Source: JBFJKD01 sp041601945
GTDB lineage: Bacteria; Pseudomonadota; Gammaproteobacteria; Pseudomonadales; Porticoccaceae
Length of the DNA stretch: 64,000 bases
Reading direction: 5' to 3'
Assembly: GCA_041601945.1 (NCBI GenBank)
Contig: JBFIHG010000010.1
Coordinates: 5,399-69,398, forward strand
Each line of letters starts with the position of its first letter. Position 1 is the stretch's first letter. The position numbers were made by a program, and so were the translations under genes. The notes under the pieces were generated by a model. The model worked only from the letters and a program-made list of their open reading frames with translations, did not search any database and was not told where the DNA came from. Positions 42,772-52,918 of the stretch are shown here, one piece after another.

Positions 42772-44469
42772 ATGCAACTGGTCAAAAGTTATATGTGTGG
42801 CGCGGCCTCCGAACCTTTAGTGTATGACACGATTGGTAATCTGTTTGATAACACGGTACAGCGTTTTCCTGACCATCTGGGACTGGTGGTGCCGCATCAG
42901 CAGGTGCGCTGGACTTACCGGGAATACCAACGCCAGGTGAACCGGCTGGCGACTGGCCTGCTGGCGTTGGGTATTAATCCGGGTGATCGCGTCGGTATTT
43001 GGGCGCCGAACTGTTACGAGTGGTGTCTCACTCAGATAGCCACCGCAAAAATTGGCGCCATATTGGTGTGTATCAATCCGGCCTATCGGTTATACGAACT
43101 CGAATACGCCCTCAACAAAGTGCAGTGCCGCGCCATTATTTCCGCACAGTTGTTCAAAAATAGCGATTATCTGGGAATGTTGCGGGAGCTGGCGCCGGAA
43201 CTGGATCATTGCGAGCCGGGAGCATTGCGCGCAGAAAAATTGCCCCACCTGGAAATAGTGGTGCGTATGGGGTCGGGTAAAACACCCGGTATGTTCAACT
43301 TCGACGCTGTCTGTGCGCTGGGTGGTGACAATGAAACGGAGCGTATGGCAAAAGTCGGTCGAGGCTTACTACCCGACGATCCGATTAATATTCAGTTCAC
43401 CAGCGGTACCACTGGCCATCCCAAGGGCGCGACCCTGACCCATTGCAATGTGCTCAATAACGGCAAGGTCAACGGCGATGTGATGCGTCTTACGGAGTTG
43501 GACAAAGTGTGTATCCCGGTGCCCCTTTACCATTGCTTTGGCATGGTAATCGGCAATCTGGGTTGCATTACCCACGGTGCAGCGGCGGTGTTTCCGGGCG
43601 AAGCATTCGACCCGCTCACCACGTTGCAGGTGGTAAGTGACGAGCAGTGCACGGCACTGCACGGGGTGCCTACGATGTTTATCGCGGAGCTCGATCATCC
43701 GCGTTTTACTGAATTCGATCTGAGTTCGTTGCGTACCGGCATTATGGCGGGTGCGCCCTGTCCGGTGGAGGTGATGAAACAGGTGATGGGCAAGATGCAT
43801 ATGGAGCAAATTCTTATCGCCTATGGACAAACGGAGTTGAGCCCCGTCAGTCACGCCACGGAACCCGATGACCCCCTCGACAAGCGGGTGGCCACGGTGG
43901 GTAAACCTTGCCCGCATCTGGAAACCAAAATCGTAGACGAGCACAATCAAGTCGTGATGATTGGTGAGAAAGGAGAAATTTGTACCCGCGGCTACGCAGT
44001 AATGCGCGGTTATTGGGACGATGAAGAAAAAACCCGGGAAACCATCGACGCGGGCGGATGGCTGCATTCTGGTGACATCGGTGTGATGGATGCAGACGGC
44101 TATGTGCAGGTAACCGGGCGTATTAAGGACATGATTATTCGCGGTGGCGAAAATGTTTATCCCCGCGAAGTGGAAGAGTTTCTCTACACCCATCCGGATA
44201 TTCAGGATGTGCAGGTGATTGGCGTCCCGGACCCAAAATTTGGCGAACAAGTTTGTGCGTGGGTCAAATGCCGGGAGGGCGCCTCGCTCACCGAGGCGGA
44301 GGTAAAGTCCTTCTGCCACAACAAGATTACGCACTTTAAAACGCCGTATTATGTGCGTCTGGTGGCGGACTTTCCGATGACTGTTACCGGCAAGGTACAA
44401 AAATACAAGATGCGCGAAACAATGATTCAGGAGCTGGGATTAGCCGACCCGGATGCCGTGGCCGTATAG
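42772..44469 (+). CDS. AMP-binding acyl-CoA synthetase linked to the liu operon
   Basis: This 565-residue medium/branched-chain acyl-CoA ligase has core motif FTSGTTGHPKGATLTH near 204-219, AYGQTELSPVS near 357, GWLHSGDIGVMD near 450, GRIKDMIIRGGENVYPREVEEF near 472, and the catalytic Lys in MTVTGKVQKYKMRE near the end. The ATG at 42772 follows GGAGG at 12 nt. It is divergent from liuR and shares its operator region, so it likely activates isovalerate or a related branched acid to feed the operon. The substrate is inferred from position. Confidence 0.88.
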   Translation: MQLVKSYMCGAASEPLVYDTIGNLFDNTVQRFPDHLGLVVPHQQVRWTYREYQRQVNRLATGLLALGINPGDRVGIWAPNCYEWCLTQIATAKIGAILVCINPAYRLYELEYALNKVQCRAIISAQLFKNSDYLGMLRELAPELDHCEPGALRAEKLPHLEIVVRMGSGKTPGMFNFDAVCALGGDNETERMAKVGRGLLPDDPINIQFTSGTTGHPKGATLTHCNVLNNGKVNGDVMRLTELDKVCIPVPLYHCFGMVIGNLGCITHGAAAVFPGEAFDPLTTLQVVSDEQCTALHGVPTMFIAELDHPRFTEFDLSSLRTGIMAGAPCPVEVMKQVMGKMHMEQILIAYGQTELSPVSHATEPDDPLDKRVATVGKPCPHLETKIVDEHNQVVMIGEKGEICTRGYAVMRGYWDDEEKTRETIDAGGWLHSGDIGVMDADGYVQVTGRIKDMIIRGGENVYPREVEEFLYTHPDIQDVQVIGVPDPKFGEQVCAWVKCREGASLTEAEVKSFCHNKITHFKTPYYVRLVADFPMTVTGKVQKYKMRETMIQELGLADPDAVAV

Positions 44470-44542
44470 TTAACAGGTGCTGTTAAGGGTGCCAGGCGGA
44501 ACTATTCAGGCTATCGCGTGATCCACTATTTCCTGCGGCCGA

Positions 44543-45772
44543 TTACTCCCCTTGTTGCGTATGAGCTTGCAGGTAAATTAGTTGGCGATCGAGCAGAGCT
44601 CTTTGATTTGGCGCGAAACTGACGAAGCGAGCGGTTTCCTGGGCGTTAGGTAGTGTTTCAAACGTTGCGCAATCGATGAATCCAGCATGGGTGTCGAGGG
44701 GTTTGGCCACCAATATTTGCCAGGGACCCGCCAGGGGCAGCAGCGCAGCCAGCTGTTGTAGATGTTCCTGGCGATCCAGGTCGGCGACCAGGGTGGAACT
44801 GGTGCGTGTTTCCGGCGTGGCACTCAACGCGGCGGAAAGTTCGATGGCTACACCTTGGTCTTGTGTTTTACCACGAATTATTTCCAGTGTCGCACAGGCG
44901 CACAGCAGGGCGTGTAGTGCCTGTTCTCCGTCGGCGGTCGCCGTGGCAAAGCGTATAAAGACACTTTGTTGAAAACTACTAAGGCGCTTGCCGTCGTATA
45001 GTCGGCAGGCCTGGTCGAGTGTTTGATCGAGACCGGATAATAATTGCTCGAAATTATCCCGGCTGAGTTGTGCTTTTAAGCGAGGTAAGTTACTGCAGTG
45101 TAACGCCAACGTGCAGGCAAAACGGGGGGTGCCGCTGTCACTCGCTCCCACATTAACCAGCAATGGCGCAATGCGGCGTTCGAGATTGGCGAGATCGTCG
45201 TCATCGTTATTATCGTCGCTGTTATCGCTTGCAGGTAGTTGTTGGTAGAGTGAGCGCAAACGCGCGTTGATGCTGTGACCTTGTTTAAACAGCCAGGCCG
45301 ACAACACTGCCGCAGCGCTAAACCACAGCGCCAGGGCAATCCACAGCGCTGAGAATGCGCGGGAAAATAGTCCATTACTTTGCATTTCGACGCGTACATA
45401 TCCGCTGATACTATCTTCAACGGACACCGTGCTGGTAAACGCAACGGACGTGCCGCCATGGGTGATCGAGCGTTGACTCTGGGCGAGCAGATCGTGGTTC
45501 AGGTCAAATACCGATGCGCGTTCGACGCTGGGGGTTTGTGCTACCAAATTTTCGACGACAACCTGAAGACTAACGGTATCCGCATGCACCATGGCCGACT
45601 TGGCTGACTGTGCCAACTGGGCCGCCAATGTTTCACCGATAATTGCCTGTTGCTGTACCGCGAGCGCGGACAGGTGTACATAGAGAAAGACTGTCAGCGC
45701 CATACCGAATGCCGACATTATGCACGCCGCAATCAGGGGTAGGCGATAACTCAGCGCACGGGACACAAACAT
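44543..45772 (-). CDS. AhpA/YtjB/Smp-like membrane protein
   Basis: This 409-residue inner-membrane protein has one segment near the N-terminus (LPLIAACIMSAFGMALTVFL), a periplasmic part of about 100 residues, and a second segment near 140 (ALWIALALWFSAAAVLSAWL). The remaining cytoplasmic domain faintly resembles a degenerate cyclase/GGDEF-like fold (FACTLALHCSNL). The layout and its divergent position beside serB match Smp (YtjB) of enterobacteria and AhpA of Pseudomonas. The ATG at 45772 is used; the frame opens far upstream inside serB. Function poorly understood. Confidence 0.75.
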   Translation of the reverse strand: MFVSRALSYRLPLIAACIMSAFGMALTVFLYVHLSALAVQQQAIIGETLAAQLAQSAKSAMVHADTVSLQVVVENLVAQTPSVERASVFDLNHDLLAQSQRSITHGGTSVAFTSTVSVEDSISGYVRVEMQSNGLFSRAFSALWIALALWFSAAAVLSAWLFKQGHSINARLRSLYQQLPASDNSDDNNDDDDLANLERRIAPLLVNVGASDSGTPRFACTLALHCSNLPRLKAQLSRDNFEQLLSGLDQTLDQACRLYDGKRLSSFQQSVFIRFATATADGEQALHALLCACATLEIIRGKTQDQGVAIELSAALSATPETRTSSTLVADLDRQEHLQQLAALLPLAGPWQILVAKPLDTHAGFIDCATFETLPNAQETARFVSFAPNQRALLDRQLIYLQAHTQQGE

Positions 45773-45857
45773 GGTGATTCTCGGGGAATTAACGGATGCT
45801 ATCTTATCAGTCGCTCCCCTATAATAGCGATTCCAATTGAGGTGGTAACACGGCGTT

Positions 45858-47072
45858 GTGAAAGAAATTTTGTTGATAAATGTGTCGGGCGCGGACAAGC
45901 CCGGGGTGACCAGCGCGGTTACCACTGTGCTGGCCAGGTGCGGCGCCAACGTTCTCGATATTGGCCAGGCGGTTATTCACGACACCCTTAATCTCGGTAT
46001 GCTGGTCGAAGTGCCAGCCGGGTTACAGGCGCAGCTTTCCAAAGACGTGCTGTTTTGCGTACACGAGTTGGGTATGCAGGTTCGTTTTCAGGTCATCAGC
46101 GACGAGAGTTATTGTCACTGGGTGGCCCAGCAAGGTAAGCCACGGCATATCGTCACACTGTTGGCGCGCCGTATCAGCGCCGAACATATTGCTCGGATCA
46201 CAGCGGTAACGGCTTTACACGGGTTAAATATCGATAAAATACAGCGCCTGTCGGGCCGCGTGCCGTTGCACAATAGCGACGGGGCGAGCAAGGCCTGTGT
46301 AGAGTTTTCGGTACGCGGTGAAGCGTTGGATTTGAGCGAATTCCGATCGTCCCTGCTGGAGCTCGCGGCCGAGCTGGATGTGGATATTGCTTATCAGGAG
46401 GACGATATCTTTCGGCGCCACCGCCGGTTGGTAGTCTTTGATATGGACTCCACCCTGATTGACGCGGAGGTGATTGATGAACTGGCGAAAGAGATGGGAG
46501 TTGGCGAAGAAGTAGCGGCTATCACTGAAGCGGCCATGCAAGGAGATATCGATTTTCGTCAGAGCCTGCAACGTCGAGTCGGGTTGTTAAAAGGCCTGGA
46601 TGCAGGTGCCCTCGAACGGGTTGCGGCGCGCCTGCGCATGACCGAAGGCGCGGAACATTTAATTGCGACACTGAAAAAGCTGGGATATCGCACGGCCATC
46701 GTGTCTGGCGGGTTCGGTTATTTCGGGCGTATTATTCAGGCTCGGTTGGGCATTGATTATGTGTTTGCCAACGAGCTGGAAATTATCGACGGAGCGGTAA
46801 CTGGCGAGGTGCGCGGCGCAGTGGTAGATGGCGCGCGCAAGGCCGAATTACTGATTGAACTGGCAGCCAAAGAAAATATTTGTCTCGAACAGACCATTGC
46901 GGTGGGCGATGGCGCCAATGATCTCGCGATGTTGAATATCGCCGGTTTAGGTATCGCCTTTCGCGCTAAACCGCTGGTCAAGGCCAGCGCGAAACAGGCG
47001 ATTACTCACCTGGGCCTGGATGGCGTGCTTTATTTGATGGGCATCAGCGATCGGGATACGCGCACTAATTAA
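45858..47072 (+). CDS. serB: Phosphoserine phosphatase
   Basis: This is the last step of serine synthesis, dephosphorylating phosphoserine. The 404 residues have two ACT-type domains (about 4-85 and 97-175) and a HAD phosphatase domain. That domain has the nucleophile motif DMDST at 195-199, the IVSGGFGYF motif near 280 and GDGANDLAML near 355. The two N-terminal ACT domains are typical of Pseudomonas-type SerB. The start is GTG at 45858. Its stop overlaps the convergent fimX stop by 4 nt. Confidence 0.95.
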   Translation: MKEILLINVSGADKPGVTSAVTTVLARCGANVLDIGQAVIHDTLNLGMLVEVPAGLQAQLSKDVLFCVHELGMQVRFQVISDESYCHWVAQQGKPRHIVTLLARRISAEHIARITAVTALHGLNIDKIQRLSGRVPLHNSDGASKACVEFSVRGEALDLSEFRSSLLELAAELDVDIAYQEDDIFRRHRRLVVFDMDSTLIDAEVIDELAKEMGVGEEVAAITEAAMQGDIDFRQSLQRRVGLLKGLDAGALERVAARLRMTEGAEHLIATLKKLGYRTAIVSGGFGYFGRIIQARLGIDYVFANELEIIDGAVTGEVRGAVVDGARKAELLIELAAKENICLEQTIAVGDGANDLAMLNIAGLGIAFRAKPLVKASAKQAITHLGLDGVLYLMGISDRDTRTN

Positions 47073-49171
47073 CCTTCTTCACTAAAATCGTAATTCATGG
47101 TGCTTTGCGGCGACTGAATGTAGTGTCCCTGGATGTACTGCACACCGTACTGCCAAAGGGCAGGAATCATTCCGGGGTTTTCGATAAATGGCACAATGAC
47201 ACACTGGTCTTCGCCACGCAGCGCGTTGATCAGATCGTGCATGGTGTCGACCGCAGCCTCGTCCGAGCGCGCACGTTCAACAATTGGCAGGTCAAGCTTC
47301 ACATAATCCACCGACAGTTTCTTTAAAATACTCAGGGGATTAATCGCGACTCCGAAATGGGTTAGCGCGGCTTTACTGCCCAGTTTTTTGAGCTCGTCGA
47401 GCAATTTTACTGCGTGGTTGAGCTGGCGACTGACGTCAATTTCCCGCAATTGAAAAATCAGCGAAGCGGGGGCGATATTGGCCGCTTTAAGTGCAACTTT
47501 AAGCCAGGGCATAAATTGCGAATCGCGCATGGTAGCTGCGCTGATGTGAATAAATAACTTCGTGTTAGGGCGGGTCTTGTGCTTTTCTACCAATTTTTTC
47601 ATTGACTCCATAATCACCCAGCGATCGATATCGCTGGCGACATCCGTTTTGAAAACACGATCAATAAAATCCTGAGGAATTTCTTTTGGGTAGGCATCTA
47701 CTTTGGGGCGCATCAATATTTCGTAAAATTCTGATTTTTCGCCGTGTATGGACGCGATCGGCTGAAATGTTATGTCGAGCAAACGTTTTTCAAGCAGCTG
47801 TTTGCCAAAGCGCACGATGTCCACTTCCGCGAGATCGGTGCCAGTGGGCTCAAAGACTTCTTCAAACAGGTGCGCCGCATTACCTGCTACATCAGGGCTA
47901 TCGCCATCGATTTTCGCGATAGCTTTCTGGCAAAAGCTGATACACCCTTCGGCTGTCGAAGCGCTGTCGCTGATGCTGTACAGGCCAGCACTTAAGGTCA
48001 CTGAATAGGTTTCCTCACCTATTTCGAATACTCTTTCAGCGACGGTTTTGAGTAGTTCGGTGGCTTGTATTAGCGCGTCGTCCGGGCTGATTTTGTCCAC
48101 CAGTAACACAAAGGCATCCTCGCGTATGCGACCAAATATGGATGCGCCCGACAACTGTTCCGACACAAACTGTGCGACATGGGTGGCCACGTCTTCGGCA
48201 ATTTTGATGCCGGCACTTTCCTGCAATGCGGCGAAACGATCAATCCGAATATAGTGCAAAATGGTGCTAGCCTCAGAGCGCGAGGTTTTACGGATTGCCG
48301 CACTGACATGTTCCAGCATATTGCGTAGCGCAATGGCGCCAACCGATGCAACGACGTGGGGCGTTTCGGCGGTATGCTCGGGGGTGGGTTGGAAAGGGGA
48401 CAGCAATTCTTTGCGCACCAGGAATTGCAGCGCAGGGTCCCCCTGATACTCCACCTGAGTGATATCCATGGGAACATTGAAGGTAGCGTTGTCGGGTTTG
48501 AGGCCGATAAATGTGAGCGTTGTACTTTCCACGGAATCGTCGGGGGTGAGTGGTTTTAAATAGGGCTTTAATTCCCCCTGGAAAGATTCTTCTGCGGAAT
48601 CCACGACGGGCAATAGCACCATCCCATCCGCTTCGAGATAGCCGAACAGGTTCGCGTAGGTGTCGTTGACAAACACGTAGGTGCCCTCCTGAACGATGGC
48701 GATGGCGTCTCTCGAGCTTGCCATCAATCCGTCGCAGCGCTCCTCGGTGGCGGTGTAACGCTGCTTCCAGTAGCGCTGTTTGCGTCGTTGGTCGAGATTG
48801 TAAAGCGTGCGCGATACGACCTGTAACAGGTGCTGGTCCTCGTCCATTGGCACCACGTCCGTGGCGCCCATACGTAGGCCGTCGACGGTATAGTTGGCAT
48901 CGTGTTCGGCCGGGATCAGTATCACTGGGATATCCCGGTTAAGCTTGCGTATTTCGCTGAATATGGTTTTGGTGGGCGGATTGCGATTATCAAACTGGAC
49001 CAGCGCGATGTCCCACTTTTGTTCCTGAAGTAACTTGGTCAGGACTTCCTTACTCTCGCAGTGCTGCTGGTTAACTTTGTAGGACGCATTGCGTAACAGG
49101 CTGACGAGCCGATTGGCGTCGTCCACATTGTCGTGAACAAGTAGCAGGTTGAGTGTGCCGTCGTTTTCCAT
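47069..49171 (-). CDS. fimX: FimX-like degenerate REC-PAS-GGDEF-EAL protein
   Basis: This 700-residue protein reads as receiver (1-125), PAS (145-255), GGDEF (300-425) and EAL (455-695). All signalling centres look inactive. The receiver acceptor position is Gln59 (DIALVQ), the GGDEF loop is RIREDAF (348-354), and the EAL motif is EIL (484-486) with THFG (604-607) instead of DDFG. FimX of Pseudomonas has the same order and binds c-di-GMP without turning it over, governing type IV pilus assembly at the pole. The neighbour serB supports orthology. The ATG at 49171 is preferred over one 21 bp upstream. Confidence 0.88.
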   Translation of the reverse strand: MENDGTLNLLLVHDNVDDANRLVSLLRNASYKVNQQHCESKEVLTKLLQEQKWDIALVQFDNRNPPTKTIFSEIRKLNRDIPVILIPAEHDANYTVDGLRMGATDVVPMDEDQHLLQVVSRTLYNLDQRRKQRYWKQRYTATEERCDGLMASSRDAIAIVQEGTYVFVNDTYANLFGYLEADGMVLLPVVDSAEESFQGELKPYLKPLTPDDSVESTTLTFIGLKPDNATFNVPMDITQVEYQGDPALQFLVRKELLSPFQPTPEHTAETPHVVASVGAIALRNMLEHVSAAIRKTSRSEASTILHYIRIDRFAALQESAGIKIAEDVATHVAQFVSEQLSGASIFGRIREDAFVLLVDKISPDDALIQATELLKTVAERVFEIGEETYSVTLSAGLYSISDSASTAEGCISFCQKAIAKIDGDSPDVAGNAAHLFEEVFEPTGTDLAEVDIVRFGKQLLEKRLLDITFQPIASIHGEKSEFYEILMRPKVDAYPKEIPQDFIDRVFKTDVASDIDRWVIMESMKKLVEKHKTRPNTKLFIHISAATMRDSQFMPWLKVALKAANIAPASLIFQLREIDVSRQLNHAVKLLDELKKLGSKAALTHFGVAINPLSILKKLSVDYVKLDLPIVERARSDEAAVDTMHDLINALRGEDQCVIVPFIENPGMIPALWQYGVQYIQGHYIQSPQSTMNYDFSEEG

Positions 49172-49297
49172 CGGTGCCCTGTATGCGAACAATTATCGAA
49201 TTCTGCACGTCCCCGCTGGCCGCTGTGATTGCAGCGGCCGGGTTCTGCGTATGCTGGGTATTATAGGGGGAGATACACCGTTATCTCCAGCCAGTTA

Positions 49298-51070
49298 TCA
49301 GATGATGCCCGCGATCGCTTTAACTTTGAAGCGCGACAGGTGAAAGGTGGTGTCGGTGGGGTCGCCCAGAACGTACCGTTGTTCGCGGGTGTTAGATAAC
49401 AGTGAAATCTGATTGCGCTGCTTGAAGGGCATGGACGGTACGATAACTTCCGCATCGGCCAATGTCTGCTTGCCCATCTTGTCGCGAGCTTGTGCTTGAA
49501 ACAGTAACCCGGGCAAATACGGCGAGGTGGCCCGTTGATCGCTGATAACACAGGCTGCGCAGGGCTCTACGGCGAGTTTGAGTTTCTCTATGCCGGCCAC
49601 CCGCTTCAGGCGCGGCGTAATATGTACCCAGCGAGTTATCCCCAGTGTCCAGTTGTTTTCAAGTTGCGAGACATCTTTAATTGCGATCAATTCCCCCGGG
49701 GATAGTTGCTTGGGGGCGTCGGTAAACTCAATACAGACCCCCCGCTCGCTGATGTTAAGTTGCCGTGCCTGGTAGTACACGGGTGGGCGCGGCGTCGCCC
49801 TCGGCATAGCAACGGAGGCGTCCGGCAACGACGACGTGGATGGCGCAGGGGTCGCATCTGTTTTTTCGTCTGGGGCGCTGTGGCGCGGCTGGGTGTCGTA
49901 GCCGCTATCCCAGGCATCCTCATTGCCTACCGACTTGCCGTGTAATTTAGAGGTGTTCTCGCCAAACAATTCGTAGGCTTTCAGGTTGTGATGTTTGTCC
50001 ACGTCGCTGAGGAACTCGTCGACGCTGCGATATCCGCTCAGCTCGTTGTGAATCGCAGTCAGGCCGAGTACAACCTGGACCAGGGTTTCGTCATCCATGT
50101 GGTCTTCAGTGCGTACTTTTTCCTGATCCCAGTATTCACACAGATTGCGCACGATTCTGTCGGGCAGAGTGATTAATTTAATATCGCCGCTGTGTTCCCG
50201 GGCAAAATGATCCTGCAGCGCCTGCACCAATTTGTCGTTGCGCAGGCGCACGTAGTTGGCTGTAATTGGCCCCGCCAGCGAGGCGTAGACCGGCCCGCGG
50301 TCGCTGTCGAGATCGACGACATACAGTCCTTCTTCGTGCCCCGGCGTGAGCTCCGCCAGGGTTGCCCACTTATCGAGAAAGGTAAATATCTGTTTGATTT
50401 CGACCGGGGTGTAGTGACCGGGATTGGCGCAACTTAATAACAGGGGTTTAAGGTAAGCGGTGGTTAAGGTCGAGCGCATCTTCTGACCGCCTTCCAGCCA
50501 GGTGACGGTTTGTTGATCCGTATAAAAATAATTGGCAATGCGGTACAGGGTGTGCAATTCGAGCCAAAATTTATCTGGGGGTGTGATATAACACTGCCAG
50601 CAAGTTAGCAGTATGCGATTCATTGACACAAATGCGCCGTGAATTGCCTGTGCGATCAGTTTTGGTTTTACTTCAGATGCTTGCGCTGCCTCAGCGATAA
50701 CAGCTTTGTACCCCAACAGTAAATGTTTTAACAGCGCCTGCGCCGTGGAAATGGCGCGCATGGTCTGCTCGCTCAGCGATGTATTTTTTGTCAGCGCGTC
50801 CGCACAGCTAATGACGTGTGGCTGCAGGGGTTCGATAAGCGCAAGTTTTGCAGTGGGCTCAAGCTTAAGTTGATTGAGTTCGCGTAACGCGCCATACAGC
50901 AATTGCGCCGTTTTGGCTGGGTTGGTAGTGGGTAAACGGAGTATAAATTTTTCGATTTCAGAAACTTGTGGGCGCGCAAAGGTCAAAGTTTCCAGGTTAA
51001 GTACAGGCGGCTGCAGGCGCTGTAACAGCAGCTCCAGCTTGTTGTTCTGATCTTGATTAGCGAACTCCAT
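49298..51070 (-). CDS. FimX-associated protein with PilZ-like C-terminal domain
   Basis: This 590-residue protein has a large helical N-terminal region (1-380), an acidic/proline-rich linker (385-430), and a C-terminal beta-rich domain. The latter carries the PilZ-type NISERGVCIEF motif (439-449); RATPR (424-428) is an RxxxR candidate but closer to it than usual. It lies upstream of fimX on the same strand, 126 bp away, the same arrangement I recall from Pseudomonas. It probably takes part in c-di-GMP control of type IV pili or surface motility. The N-terminal region is not one I can name. Confidence 0.78.
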   Translation of the reverse strand: MEFANQDQNNKLELLLQRLQPPVLNLETLTFARPQVSEIEKFILRLPTTNPAKTAQLLYGALRELNQLKLEPTAKLALIEPLQPHVISCADALTKNTSLSEQTMRAISTAQALLKHLLLGYKAVIAEAAQASEVKPKLIAQAIHGAFVSMNRILLTCWQCYITPPDKFWLELHTLYRIANYFYTDQQTVTWLEGGQKMRSTLTTAYLKPLLLSCANPGHYTPVEIKQIFTFLDKWATLAELTPGHEEGLYVVDLDSDRGPVYASLAGPITANYVRLRNDKLVQALQDHFAREHSGDIKLITLPDRIVRNLCEYWDQEKVRTEDHMDDETLVQVVLGLTAIHNELSGYRSVDEFLSDVDKHHNLKAYELFGENTSKLHGKSVGNEDAWDSGYDTQPRHSAPDEKTDATPAPSTSSLPDASVAMPRATPRPPVYYQARQLNISERGVCIEFTDAPKQLSPGELIAIKDVSQLENNWTLGITRWVHITPRLKRVAGIEKLKLAVEPCAACVISDQRATSPYLPGLLFQAQARDKMGKQTLADAEVIVPSMPFKQRNQISLLSNTREQRYVLGDPTDTTFHLSRFKVKAIAGII

Positions 51071-51182
51071 GTCTAAAAATATCCCATATGTTACCGAGTG
51101 AATTATTAATTGCTCAGCTAGTTACTATTGTACGTTCCCTAATCACAAAAGCAATATTGCGGTCCGCATGACGGAGACGGCA

Positions 51183-52190
51183 TCATAACCAGGGCGTTTT
51201 CGACGCCGCGCCCGCCTCTTCTCTGACCAGACGCGGCACGAGATAGCCGGGTAGCGCAGCGAGCAATGCCTGATACAGTATTCGGACTCTAGGTAGTCCT
51301 ATATCAAAATGCGCGGCACCCGCGACGCGATCCAGAATGTGTAGATAATAGGGCAGTATGCCCGTGGCGAACAGTTTTTCGCTCAAGTCCACCAGAGTTT
51401 GCTCGCTATCGTTGACCCCGGTCAATAGAACACTCTGATTAAGCACGGTAATGCCGGCATTTTTTAATCGCGCCACGGCATGCTGAACCTCGTCATCTAT
51501 TTCGTTGGGATGATTAATATGTAGCACCATTACGGGTGTCAGGCGCGTACTGGTAAGCCACTCGATACAAGCAGCATCTATCCGTGCAGGGATCACCACC
51601 GGTAACCGGGTATGCACCCGTAGCCGTTTAACATGGGCTATGGCAGCAACTTGCGTGGTCAGGAGCCGGAGCTGCCGGTCGTTGGTTGCCAGGGGATCAC
51701 CGCCGCTGTAGATCACTTCGTTGATTTCCGGTCGTGCCGCGATGTAGTCCAGAGCAGGTTGCCACTGAGATCGTGTGGGCCGATTTTCCTCGTAGGCAAA
51801 GTGTCGGCGAAAACAGTAACGGCAGTTAATGGCGCACACTGGACTGACAATCAGTAGCACCCGGCTGCGGTACTTGTGAATAAGCCCAGGAATGGGGTTA
51901 GCATCCGTTTCGCCAAGCGGGTCGCGGTTGTATCCGGCCACCGAAATCACTTCGTTGCCAAGGGGCATGACTTGACGCAATAGTGGATCGTCGGGGTCGC
52001 CGCGGCGCATACGGGCGAGATAGGGGCGCGGCACCCGTAACGCGAACTCGCCGTGTGCGGCGTATGTCCCGGGGAATAAATCTGGGTCGAGGGCCAGTAG
52101 TTCGCATAGCTCCCGGGGGTCGCGCACCGCCTCTGCCAGCTCCTGCTGCCAGGGGCGTGCGTGCCATGGGTGGCTGGTGTGCTGTATCAT
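51183..52190 (-). CDS. epmB: EF-P (R)-beta-lysylation 2,3-aminomutase
   Basis: This 335-residue radical SAM enzyme of the KamA family makes (R)-beta-lysine for elongation factor P. The 4Fe-4S motif is CAINCRYC (Cys119, Cys123, Cys126), followed by YSGGDPLATND near 170-180 that binds SAM. It is shorter than the clostridial lysine aminomutase (about 416), as EpmB is. It is divergent from efp by 61 bp, and epmA follows efp, so the whole modification set is together. Confidence 0.94.
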   Translation of the reverse strand: MIQHTSHPWHARPWQQELAEAVRDPRELCELLALDPDLFPGTYAAHGEFALRVPRPYLARMRRGDPDDPLLRQVMPLGNEVISVAGYNRDPLGETDANPIPGLIHKYRSRVLLIVSPVCAINCRYCFRRHFAYEENRPTRSQWQPALDYIAARPEINEVIYSGGDPLATNDRQLRLLTTQVAAIAHVKRLRVHTRLPVVIPARIDAACIEWLTSTRLTPVMVLHINHPNEIDDEVQHAVARLKNAGITVLNQSVLLTGVNDSEQTLVDLSEKLFATGILPYYLHILDRVAGAAHFDIGLPRVRILYQALLAALPGYLVPRLVREEAGAASKTPWL

Positions 52191-52251
52191 AGCGACCCTC
52201 GAAAGAATCCAGTTTTTAAAATTGTGTGACGACCTGTAAATAGAGGCACGA

Positions 52252-52821
52252 ATGGCAACCTATTCTACCAATGAATTCCGCTCCGGTCTGAAAGTAATCC
52301 TCGACGGCGACCCCTGCTCCATTGTCGAAAACGAATTCGTAAAACCCGGCAAGGGGCAGGCATTCAGTCGCGTGCGTCTGCGCAATCTGAGGAGTGGCCG
52401 CGTCTGGGAGCGCACCTTCAAGTCCGGCGAATCCCTGGAGGGTGCGGATGTGCGGGACAAGGATATGCAATACCTTTACAACGACGGCGAGTACTGGCAT
52501 TTCATGGAGCCGGATACGTTTGAGCAGCACCAGGCGGATAAGAACACCGTGGGAGATGCCGCGCTGTGGCTGCGCGAAGAAGATACCTGTATCGTCACTT
52601 TGTATAACGGTGTGCCGTTGGCGGTAACCCCGGCTAACCACGTCGAAATGGAAATAGTCGAGACTGATCCGGGTATCAAGGGCGACACCGCTCAGGGCGG
52701 CACCAAGCCGGCAAAATTAAGTACCGGGGCGGTGGTTAAGGTGCCGCTGTTCCTCGGTGAGGGCGAAGTTATTCGAGTCGACACCCGCACCGGCGAGTAC
52801 CTGGGTCGGGCGCGGGACTAG
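52252..52821 (+). CDS. efp: Elongation factor P
   Basis: This 189-residue factor relieves ribosome stalling at polyproline. The loop FVKPGKGQAF has Lys34 at the position beta-lysylated in E. coli. Three beta-barrel domains are seen, ending with GEYLGRARD. It lies between epmB (divergent) and epmA (same strand). A terminator follows, so it can be expressed alone at high level. Confidence 0.97.
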   Translation: MATYSTNEFRSGLKVILDGDPCSIVENEFVKPGKGQAFSRVRLRNLRSGRVWERTFKSGESLEGADVRDKDMQYLYNDGEYWHFMEPDTFEQHQADKNTVGDAALWLREEDTCIVTLYNGVPLAVTPANHVEMEIVETDPGIKGDTAQGGTKPAKLSTGAVVKVPLFLGEGEVIRVDTRTGEYLGRARD

Positions 52822-52867
52822 GCGCTTGCCAGTCGTGGGAAATCTCTCCGGCACTCTCTCTGGCACT

Positions 52868-52893
52868 AAGGGTGGCGCAAGCTGCCCTTTTTT
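52868..52893 (+). terminator. Intrinsic terminator after efp
   Basis: AAGGGTGGC and GCTGCCCTT form a 9-bp stem with two G-T pairs and a GCAA tetraloop, followed by four T. It separates efp from epmA. Confidence 0.8.
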
Positions 52894-52918
52894 GTGGTAA
52901 CAAGATAGCGAGGGAAGG

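Noticed and set aside
51183..52190. Catabolic lysine 2,3-aminomutase
   Set aside because: The length and linkage to efp and epmA identify EpmB.
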